DNA from: Desulfobacterales bacterium
Lineage (GTDB): Bacteria > Desulfobacterota > Desulfobacteria > Desulfobacterales > JAFDCJ01
NCBI GenBank assembly: GCA_020345785.1
Contig: CP070771.1
Span: 5,394,182-5,401,734, forward strand
Length of the DNA: 7,553 nt
Direction: 5' to 3'
A program made the translations under genes and the position numbers. The notes beneath the pieces are model-generated. The model was not told the origin of the DNA. It did not search any database and was given only the letters and a program-made list of their open reading frames with translations. Of this stretch, positions 1 through 4,994 are shown piece after piece. Each line of letters starts with the position of its first letter. Position 1 is the stretch's first letter.

Positions 1-1035
1 CAGCGGCCGGTAGAGTGAACTGCACTCCCGGCCTATTTTTATGGTGTCTTCACGAATTTTAAGTGCAGTTCGCACTGCTCCCAGTGCGTTTTGCAATTTG
101 TCATCATCCATAAAGAGCACCATCAAACCGTCGCCGGCCGTTTCATTGACATCGCCATCGTTGGCATAAATTGCCTCCATAAAAGCTGAAAAGTGCTTTT
201 CGATGATGTCATTCATTTCCTGATCCCCAAGCCGTTCACATATCTTGGTATAGGCTTCGATATCAAGGAAGAGGACGGAAACATCATGTTCCCGGCCGGC
301 AGGCATTTCGCCGTTGGGAGACTTTTCGATCAAGCGGCTGACCGTATTGGGGACGAATTTGCTCAGGTTGGCTTTGATGCCTTCCAAAATTTCAACCTTG
401 CGCATGGCGGCTTTAAGTTCCTTGAGCGCCATTTCAAGCTCGACATTTTTTAATTGAAGATTTTTGTTGAGTTGCCGGATTTCTTCAAAGGAACGTGCGT
501 TTTTTAATGCGATGACCAGATTGTTGATCAGGGTGTTCAACAGTTCGGCATCGTTTTCATTGTAAGGTTCGCCGATCAGCTTGGGTCCCAGACCAAGCAG
601 GCCCGGACAATTTTGCGTTACGGCGAACGGCAGTGAAAAGTCTACCGCCGGCGGCAAAATATCGTGATGATCAGACGGTTTCAACTTTTGATGGGGGTCT
701 TTCAGGCCTATGTGGTCGAGGTAACGGACGGCATCTTTTTCCAGAGATTGAGTCAGGTCGTCTTGAAACCCTACGGAGACGAATTTGTTGGCCTTTTCAG
801 CGGACGCATCATTCAGCAAAATAAACGCCTGCATAACACCAAAATTGCCCATGGTCATCAACAGGAAGTTTCTGATGATTGTTTCCGACTCCACGCTACC
901 GTATATGTCTTTGCTGACATCATATAGCGTTTTGAGATTGAACACTCTCAGATCAAGTTCGGCCTGGACCTTTTCTGCCTGCTGCAGAGATTCTCTGAGC
1001 TGCTTTATTTCTTCCTGTGAATCCACGTTTGGCAT
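1..1035 (-). CDS. GAF-like sensor plus class III nucleotide cyclase, 3' end cut by window edge
   Basis: I read 345 residues without a stop, running off the left edge. Residues 1-30 are charged and look coiled-coil. Residues 31-180 resemble a GAF-type sensor. Residues 181-225 form a second helical linker. From about residue 250 a class III adenylate/guanylate cyclase catalytic domain begins. The first metal-binding Asp is D258 in FLDIEAYT, and the second is D302 in ETAGDG, 44 residues later, the usual spacing. The purine-selecting position four residues before D302 is Glu298, as in guanylate cyclases, where adenylate cyclases have Lys. The transition-state Asn/Arg lie outside the window. No membrane segment is seen, so the protein is probably cytosolic. 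The ATG at 1035 has an in-frame TAG two codons upstream and almost no room for a ribosome site. GTG at 1026, with AGGG ten bases upstream, is an alternative start. The cNMP-fold gene lies 406 bp upstream on the same strand. The fold is secure; the nucleotide product is not. Confidence 0.88.
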   Translation of the reverse strand, partial: MPNVDSQEEIKQLRESLQQAEKVQAELDLRVFNLKTLYDVSKDIYGSVESETIIRNFLLMTMGNFGVMQAFILLNDASAEKANKFVSVGFQDDLTQSLEKDAVRYLDHIGLKDPHQKLKPSDHHDILPPAVDFSLPFAVTQNCPGLLGLGPKLIGEPYNENDAELLNTLINNLVIALKNARSFEEIRQLNKNLQLKNVELEMALKELKAAMRKVEILEGIKANLSKFVPNTVSRLIEKSPNGEMPAGREHDVSVLFLDIEAYTKICERLGDQEMNDIIEKHFSAFMEAIYANDGDVNETAGDGLMVLFMDDDKLQNALGAVRTALKIREDTIKIGRECSSLYRPL

Positions 1036-1107
1036 ACCCTATAGGATGCGTCAACAAAGTGCTTCAATGAACAACTGCATTCTTTTCCCAGATGATATCG
1101 TAAAAAT

Positions 1108-1167
1108 CTCAAATCCCAAAACTCAAATTCCAAATAAAACTCAAATCCCAAAACTCAAATCCGAAAC
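1108..1167. repeat. Four tandem copies of an A/T-rich ctcaaatcccaaaa-like word
   Basis: Units begin at 1108, 1122, 1140 and 1154. The first and third are identical 14-mers (ctcaaatcccaaaa). The second carries one substitution and a 4-base insertion, and the fourth differs in its last bases. Related words on the opposite strand (atttggtgcttggaatt) occur around 1341-1358, so the pair may be the arms of one decayed inverted repeat. Confidence 0.75.
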
Positions 1168-1291
1168 AAATCTAAAACCACAGTAAATTAAATCGATTAA
1201 GTGGTCTCTAATAGTCTCCATTCCGTCCGCGTCCCGACCGAAGGAAACTCCTTGCAGCAAGCCGAAACTTGTTTGGATCATTGGAGCTTGG

Positions 1292-1313
1292 ACTGCGACG
1301 AGCTCAGTCGAGT
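1292..1313. repeat. Near-perfect palindrome centred on GAGCTC
   Basis: The left half reads ACTGCGACGAGCTC. The right half, GAGCTCAGTCGAGT, has the reverse complement ACTCGACTGAGCTC, so the halves match apart from small indels or mismatches. It lies in the cyclase leader region and could be a hairpin or a remnant of a dispersed palindromic repeat. No function can be assigned. Confidence 0.4.
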
Positions 1314-1441
1314 CGAATTTGAATATTGTTTGATATTTGTAATTTGGTGCTTGGAATTATCTATATTCAAAGACTCAACTATAATTTTGGTTTCCCCTTC
1401 AACGATAATGAATTACTTAAGGGATACAACACTATCCACCT

Positions 1442-1906
1442 TTATGTCTGTATCGACTGGAAAAGGGTACTAAAATGGATTTTCAAATCCTGTCTGGTTT
1501 CTTTGAGCCTCTCCAGCAGGTATTGTGCCAGATTGGTCATTATGGTGCAGCCCAGGGCGAGGTCTTCCTGGATCAGCTTTTCAATGTCCTTGCGTTGAAT
1601 TTCAAGCAGGACAGCATCCTCCGCGCAGCGGGATGAAAGACTATATTGATAGGGAGAAACCAAAGCCGATATTCCGAAGCACCCCCCAACTTTTCGAACG
1701 ATTGTCACCGGCAGTTCAATATCATCGTTGATCCTTGTCAACATCTCAACCGCCCCGTTTTTGAGCACATAAATCCGATCAGCGCCGTCGCCCTCGTGAA
1801 ACAACCAGTGACCTTTTTTAACACGGATTTCTTTCGCCGCATCCGTTATTCTTTTCAAGTGAGGCTCGGAGAGATTATGAAAAAGGAAGATCGATGATAG
1901 TGGCAT
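1442..1906 (-). CDS. Small cyclic-nucleotide-binding-fold protein with degenerate ligand pocket
   Basis: This 154-residue protein is a single CAP/PKA-type cyclic-nucleotide-binding domain: helical N-terminus to about residue 20, beta-roll with GHWLFHEGDGADRIYVLKNGAVEM at residues 32-55, and LLEI at 100-103 leading into C-terminal helices. There is no helix-turn-helix, so it is not a DNA-binding Crp/Fnr regulator. The phosphate-binding cassette aligns without gaps to the usual FGExALxxxxxRSA pattern from F77 to I103. The key Glu is Ile79 and the key Arg is Tyr88, so ordinary cAMP or cGMP binding is doubtful. The ATG at 1906 is preceded by GGAG with seven bases between, which supports this start. 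The nucleotide cyclase lies downstream and the STAS/kinase pair upstream, all on one strand, suggesting a signalling block. The protein could be a protein-interaction module or bind another ligand. Confidence 0.87.
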   Translation of the reverse strand: MPLSSIFLFHNLSEPHLKRITDAAKEIRVKKGHWLFHEGDGADRIYVLKNGAVEMLTRINDDIELPVTIVRKVGGCFGISALVSPYQYSLSSRCAEDAVLLEIQRKDIEKLIQEDLALGCTIMTNLAQYLLERLKETRQDLKIHFSTLFQSIQT

Positions 1907-2054
1907 GGGAAATCTCCAGCATTTCGCCGAGGTTAGACTTTTTTGTCTATGGTCACCTGGTCAGTTAAACCTCGTATGAGATGCTGTAAGCCGATGAAAG
2001 GTTTTTCAAACGCGGCAATATCTATTGAAACTTATTTATTGACCCCATATATTT

Positions 2055-2337
2055 ACCGCAGAGCCGCAAAGTGCGCAGAGAATATTTTTTTATGTTTGCC
2101 GTTGAGAGGCCCCGTATGGACGGGATGACCGATCTATTGAGTGTTTTAAATGGTCGGCCTCCGGCAAACATAAAGAACAATCCGCTTTATGCGAATAAAA
2201 ATACTTGAATGTGCCGGAGTGAATAGCACGCGGTTTTATTGTTCGACGGTCGGATGGTTTTAACTTTCTGTCCTCTCAGCAGAAAGTTAAAAGAAAAGTT
2301 CCTCTGCGATCTCCGCGACTCGAGCGAAGCGGGCGGT
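2055..2337. repeat. 283-bp structured element with three stems and imperfect inverted ends
   Basis: The ends start ACCGC on each strand (2055-2059 and 2333-2337), with CGCAGAG in inverted orientation just inside (2074-2080 and 2302-2308). Three stems lie within. Stem 1 pairs 2089-2101 with 2162-2174 (13 bp, perfect), then 2106-2111 with 2156-2161 after a 4-base bulge. Stem 2 pairs 2175-2185 with 2230-2233 plus 2238-2244, also with a 4-base bulge. Stem 3 pairs 2258-2270 with 2280-2292 (13 bp, perfect, 9-base loop). Stems 1 and 2 each enclose 44 bases and abut directly. This looks like a MITE-like non-autonomous element or a structured RNA. It encodes no protein and I see no target-site duplication. 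Confidence 0.6.
2258..2292. repeat. Perfect 13-bp stem-loop (stem 3 of the structured element)
   Basis: TTTTAACTTTCTG at 2258-2270 is exactly complementary to 2280-2292 across the 9-base loop 2271-2279. It is A/T-rich and lacks the GC stem plus U-run of an intrinsic terminator on the minus strand, although it lies about 135 bases downstream of the STAS gene. It may still shape the 3' end of that transcript. Confidence 0.65.
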
Positions 2338-2426
2338 GATTCCATCTAAACAATAATGAACTTATTAGTTGTTCCGATTTGGCTAACCATGTTTTCCGCT
2401 ACGATCGCAGAACCGCGTAACACTAA

Positions 2427-2777
2427 TCACGCCATCGACGCGACAGCCTCCTGCAGGCTATTGTATATATTCGCAAACTTGGTAATGCCCACCATGCCGA
2501 ATATTTTCTTGAAATGATCAGAGAGCCCGGTGATGCCGATTTGCTGGTTATTCTTTTTGGTTTGGGCCAGAATTTGTATGAGCACCGCGATGCCGCCGCT
2601 GTTTATGTAGGCGGCTTCTTCAAATTGGATCAGAATTTTAGAGACAGAACCCTGATCATTCAGTTCTGCATAAGCGCCATTGATATGAGGTTCGGATTGG
2701 GCAGTGATATCGCCGCGGATGTGCATGAGTGCAATGCCGTTTTGTCGATCCAGTGTGATCTCGTTTTTCTGTTCCAT
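2427..2777 (-). CDS. STAS-domain anti-sigma factor antagonist (SpoIIAA/RsbV-like)
   Basis: This 116-residue protein is a lone STAS domain. It has an N-terminal strand with a GD turn (G22-D23), the central ILIQFEEAAYINSGGIAVLI segment at residues 48-67, and a C-terminal half with GLSDHFKKIFGMVGITKF. In this family an HATPase serine kinase phosphorylates the first Ser of a DS[ST]G motif. Here the motif is N59-S60-G61-G62, so the acceptor Ser60 is kept but the preceding Asp is Asn. The gene starts 14 bp after the stop of the kinase gene, the classic co-transcribed partner-switch arrangement, and only a weak AAGG lies upstream of its ATG. The protein is cytosolic and its likely partner is the neighbouring kinase. 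No PP2C (SpoIIE/RsbU-type) phosphatase or sigma factor is visible in the window. Confidence 0.9.
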   Translation of the reverse strand: MEQKNEITLDRQNGIALMHIRGDITAQSEPHINGAYAELNDQGSVSKILIQFEEAAYINSGGIAVLIQILAQTKKNNQQIGITGLSDHFKKIFGMVGITKFANIYNSLQEAVASMA

Positions 2778-2791
2778 AGTCGGCCGGTACC

Positions 2792-3238
2792 TTAGTTTTC
2801 CATTTTGAGAACCATTTTGACCACATGACCGCCGTCGATCATTTCGTTAAAATCAACCTGATCAACCAATTGTTGAATCAAAAATAACCCCAATCCGTTC
2901 GGAGGTTCGAGGTTTTCTACTTTTCTTTTTATATCAATTCGTTGCGGGATAACCGGTATGCCGACGCCTTCATCCATCACTGAAACTTTGAAATCTTTTT
3001 CACCGAGGTTCATGGTAACGACTACCCTGGAATCCGGTCGTCCCTTGTTGCCGTGTTCCATTGCGTTGAGGCAGGCTTCCGAAACTGCGGTTTTCAGGTC
3101 TTCGATGCGTTCTTTTACCAGGCCACCGATTCTGGCAAAGGAAGCCGAGCACTCCATGGCTATACGCTCGTAGCCGTTTATGTTTGGCAGGTTTACCTCG
3201 ACTGTCCGATCATCCAGCATTCTGATTTTTTCTTTCAC
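2792..3238 (-). CDS. RsbW/SpoIIAB-like HATPase serine kinase (anti-sigma factor type)
   Basis: This is a single GHKL ATPase domain. Counting from the GTG at 3238, the N-box EACLNAMEHGN is at residues 54-64, the G1 box DEGVGI at 89-94 and the G2 box NGLGLF at 114-119, all intact. The length (148 aa) fits RsbW and SpoIIAB. The expected role is to bind a target regulator and to phosphorylate the STAS partner encoded immediately downstream. The open frame extends to a TTG at 3256, but a strong GGAGG sits five bases before the GTG at 3238, inside the longer version, so I chose the GTG. A sigma70-like promoter at 3281-3309 would give a leader of about 35 bases. A histidine-kinase fragment is unlikely because there is no dimerisation/His domain. 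Confidence 0.9.
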   Translation of the reverse strand: MKEKIRMLDDRTVEVNLPNINGYERIAMECSASFARIGGLVKERIEDLKTAVSEACLNAMEHGNKGRPDSRVVVTMNLGEKDFKVSVMDEGVGIPVIPQRIDIKRKVENLEPPNGLGLFLIQQLVDQVDFNEMIDGGHVVKMVLKMEN

Positions 3239-3250
3239 TTCCCCCTCCGG
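3228..3250 (-). promoter_or_regulatory. Ribosome-binding site and start region of the kinase gene
   Basis: On the minus strand CCGGAGGGGGAAGTG places GGAGG five bases ahead of GTG at 3238-3236. This is the best Shine-Dalgarno match in the window and argues against the upstream TTG at 3256, which would put this site inside the coding sequence. Confidence 0.7.
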
Positions 3251-3280
3251 AGACAATGGCGTATTGGTTTCAGCGTATGA

Positions 3281-3309
3281 AAGATATTATAAAGTGCCGG
3301 GTATGTCAA
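3281..3309 (-). promoter_or_regulatory. Sigma70-like promoter for the kinase-STAS operon
   Basis: On the minus strand a perfect -35 TTGACA (3309-3304) is followed after 17 bases by TATCTT (3286-3281), a 4/6 match to the -10 box. An exact TATAAT (3291-3286) overlaps it, but at a 12-base spacing too short for normal use. Transcription would start near 3274, about 36 bases before the GTG. Confidence 0.6.
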
Positions 3310-3310
3310 A

Positions 3311-3407
3311 TAATTAATCCGCCCTTAAAAACAGCACATTCAGGGTTATGAAGTGTTCTATGAACATTGAAGAAAGTAGTTAGATAGTAAGTCCAGCGGA
3401 TTAATTA
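3311..3407. repeat. Perfect 12-bp inverted repeat upstream of the kinase promoter
   Basis: TAATTAATCCGC at 3311-3322 and GCGGATTAATTA at 3396-3407 are exact reverse complements separated by 73 bases. The left arm begins two bases beyond the -35 box. The right arm ends exactly where the 9-bp tandem repeat begins. It could be a pair of regulator sites or the ends of an inserted segment. Confidence 0.5.
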
Positions 3408-3543
3408 GTTGATTAAGTTGATTGGGTTGATTGGGTTGATTAAGTTGATTGAGATGACTGGGTTCAGTGGGTTGATTGGGTTCATAAGCTAGATCAAATC
3501 ATTGTTATACTTAATCAACTATTCAACCAGTCAACTAATCAAC
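3408..3543. repeat. Palindromic 9-bp tandem repeat element, copy 1
   Basis: Eight in-phase 9-mers of the gttgattgg/gttgattaa type fill 3408-3479 without gaps; two of them (3453-3461 and 3462-3470) are diverged. A spacer core follows at 3480-3510. The right arm 3511-3543 has four inverted units (ttaatcaac, then three 8-mers ending in caac). The RNA or single-stranded DNA would fold into a long imperfect hairpin. It lies downstream of the MFS gene. Its core matches the second copy at 4886-4994 in 25 of 28 bases. Confidence 0.88.
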
Positions 3544-3550
3544 GCTCTCT

Positions 3551-3600
3551 TTTTTACGCTATGCGCTCTGCGCCATGCTCTATGCCTTTTCATCCCCCCT
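3551..3600. repeat. gctatgcgctctgc-type word repeat next to MFS 3' end
   Basis: This stretch is built from words such as gctatgc, gctctgc and ccatgctc. An 18-base segment at 3563-3580 recurs at 5953-5970 with one mismatch, and both copies are preceded by ttttacgctatg. More of the same words lie at 6018-6050. It has no coding role. It ends just beyond the stop codon of the MFS gene. Confidence 0.65.
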
Positions 3601-3615
3601 CGTAGCTTCGGGCCT

Positions 3616-4848
3616 TCACGATCCGTTGTCCGCTGTCGCCGTGAGATCTTTACCCCTTGCAGCAAAAAAAATGGTGCCCAGCATACCGCACACAAAGGCA
3701 GTCAGGAAGTTTACCTGCGGTGCAATCTGCCAGAGGAACGCCCCGCCGAAGGCCGCCAGGGAGACGATCACATCGCGCAACAGGTAATAAAGGCCGAACA
3801 TGGCGGCTTTTCTTTCCTCAGGCGCAAGGTCCATAATCAGCGCTTTGCGAGTGGGTTCGCCGAATTCTTTCAGTCCTCTCAAAATAAAGGCCAATACAAG
3901 CAACTCAAAGGATCCGGCGAAAAGAAGTGCAAGAGGAAACAAGGTGAAAAATATAAACGTGGCGACAACAAACGGCTTTTTGGTGGTGCGGTCCGCGAAA
4001 TAGGCCACCGGAATATAGACAAGCATTGCCGTAACCATTTCGACGCTTGTTAAGATACCGAATTGAAAAGCGGTTATCGGCGTTTGGATGATCCTCATGC
4101 ACCAGACGACAACAAAGGCATACGGAATTTGCTCACAGAATCGAACCAGAATATCGGAGACCAGCAGTCGTTTCAACGCCGGCGACATTTCGCGAAACAG
4201 CAATCGTGGATTTTTTTCGGGTTTTCTGGTCTGTTTGATTTCGGATTCTTCGGCAGGATTCTCTGTGATCATTTTCTGCTGCATGACAGCGGCCAGTGCA
4301 GCCAGCAGCAGGGCAGCGACAAATGCCAGGCGCACCCCGTCTTTTTCTCCCCACAGTCCTATAAACAATCCGCCGACGATGGGACCCAAGGCCATTGGTA
4401 TTCGTCGCACCAGCGAATGCATGGAAACACCCATGGTGCGCTTGTTCATCGGAAGCACTTGGGCAACGAGACTCATGGTGGCAGGCAGCGATATGGCGGA
4501 CCAGGATAAAAAGAACAGGGCGCCCACAATCACCGCCGGCCATGCCGGGATCACGATTACCAGCAGGTAACCAAACATTGCAAACAGGTTGAAGGCCAGC
4601 AGTGCTTTTTTGAATCCCAAGCGGTCCGATAAGTATCCGCCCGGAAAAGCATACAGGGCAGAAAGCAGATTATCCAAACCATTGAGCAGCCCGATGACAA
4701 TGGGGCCTCCGCCGAGCGCCATCAGATATATCGGCAAAAACCGCTCGGCCATCCGCTCTCCCATGCCCACCAGAATGACCATAAAGAGCATGCCGATGGT
4801 GCTGCGCTGGAGGCCAAGAAAATTGGAAATGCGAAGAATTTGACTCAT
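3616..4848 (-). CDS. Major facilitator superfamily transporter
   Basis: The 410-residue protein has the hydrophobic pattern of about 12 membrane helices in two halves joined by a charged cytoplasmic loop (residues 192-226). MFS motif A is clear between helices 2 and 3 at residues 70-81 (GGYLSDRLGFKK). A weaker counterpart, VAYFADRTTKKP, is in the second half at 281-292. The stretch RGLKEFGEPTRKALIMDLAPEERKA (324-348) looks like a family signature with charged residues in or near the pore. It acts in the cytoplasmic membrane as a secondary transporter, and the substrate cannot be read from the sequence. The ChrB-like gene sits 133 bp upstream on the same strand, so export of a toxic oxyanion or metal species is a reasonable guess. 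No Shine-Dalgarno precedes the ATG; the leader is repeat-derived. The gene is bracketed by two copies of the 9-bp repeat element. Confidence 0.92.
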   Translation of the reverse strand: MSQILRISNFLGLQRSTIGMLFMVILVGMGERMAERFLPIYLMALGGGPIVIGLLNGLDNLLSALYAFPGGYLSDRLGFKKALLAFNLFAMFGYLLVIVIPAWPAVIVGALFFLSWSAISLPATMSLVAQVLPMNKRTMGVSMHSLVRRIPMALGPIVGGLFIGLWGEKDGVRLAFVAALLLAALAAVMQQKMITENPAEESEIKQTRKPEKNPRLLFREMSPALKRLLVSDILVRFCEQIPYAFVVVWCMRIIQTPITAFQFGILTSVEMVTAMLVYIPVAYFADRTTKKPFVVATFIFFTLFPLALLFAGSFELLVLAFILRGLKEFGEPTRKALIMDLAPEERKAAMFGLYYLLRDVIVSLAAFGGAFLWQIAPQVNFLTAFVCGMLGTIFFAARGKDLTATADNGS

Positions 4849-4852
4849 GATA

Positions 4853-4880
4853 CTGGTTTCTGGATGATGGATGCTGGATA
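4853..4880. repeat. ctggatgatggatgctggat word repeat in MFS leader
   Basis: Overlapping copies of ggatg and ctgga words fill the bases directly before the MFS start codon. They appear distinct from the neighbouring gttgatt family. On the minus strand this is the immediate 5' leader of the MFS gene, and it contains no purine-rich ribosome-binding site. Confidence 0.5.
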
Positions 4881-4885
4881 ATGTA

Positions 4886-4994
4886 GTTGATTGGGTTGAT
4901 TAAGTTGATTAAGTTGATTGAGTTGATTGGGAACATAAGTTAGATCAAATCCTTTTTATACCCAATCAACTATCCAACCAATCAACTAATCAAC
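4886..4994. repeat. Palindromic 9-bp tandem repeat element, copy 2
   Basis: Five uninterrupted 9-mers (gttgattgg, gttgattaa twice, gttgattga, gttgattgg) fill 4886-4930. The core 4931-4961 follows, then an inverted right arm at 4962-4994 (ccaatcaac, tatccaac, caatcaac, taatcaac). It is in the same orientation as copy 1 but has fewer left-arm units. It occupies most of the gap between the ChrB-like gene and the MFS gene, and its last 13 bases overlap the 3' end of the ChrB-like gene. In a shared transcript it would form an intercistronic hairpin. Confidence 0.9.

Larger units (their letters stand above)
1036..1441. other. Non-coding gap between cNMP-fold gene and cyclase
   Basis: No gene is supported in this 406-bp stretch. 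It is A/T-rich and holds tandem words at 1108-1167, a near-perfect palindrome at 1292-1313 and words of the opposite sense at 1331-1360, each listed separately. No convincing terminator follows the cNMP-fold gene. The only cyclase promoter candidate lies too close to the start codon to be trusted. Confidence 0.7.
1907..2426. other. Non-coding gap holding a structured repeat element
   Basis: No gene is supported. The centre (2055-2337) is a dense set of inverted repeats described separately. The flanks 1907-2054 and 2338-2426 show nothing recognisable apart from the ribosome-binding region of the cNMP-fold gene next to 1906. Confidence 0.7.

Noticed and set aside
1038..1062. Promoter for the cyclase (TTGAAG, 18 bases, TATAGG on the minus strand)
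   Set aside because: The -10 would lie two bases before the ATG, leaving no room for a transcript start unless translation begins further in.
2258..2292. Intrinsic terminator for the STAS gene
   Set aside because: The stem is A/T-rich and is not followed by a U-run on the minus strand.
3239..3256. TTG start for the kinase
   Set aside because: It would place the strong GGAGG inside the coding sequence; GTG at 3238 fits better.
3408..3543. CRISPR array
   Set aside because: The units are 9 bp with no unique spacers, and there is an inverted second arm.
3502..4053. Plus-strand open frame of 183 codons
   Set aside because: It starts in the repeat element and then runs antisense to the MFS gene; low-complexity, basic composition.
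4088..4570. Plus-strand open frame of 160 codons opposite the MFS gene
   Set aside because: Shadow of the MFS coding strand; composition not protein-like.
3408..4994. Integron attC sites flanking the MFS gene
   Set aside because: The gttgatt units do not fit GTTRRRY, no integrase is present and the elements are tandem 9-mers rather than paired R/L boxes.
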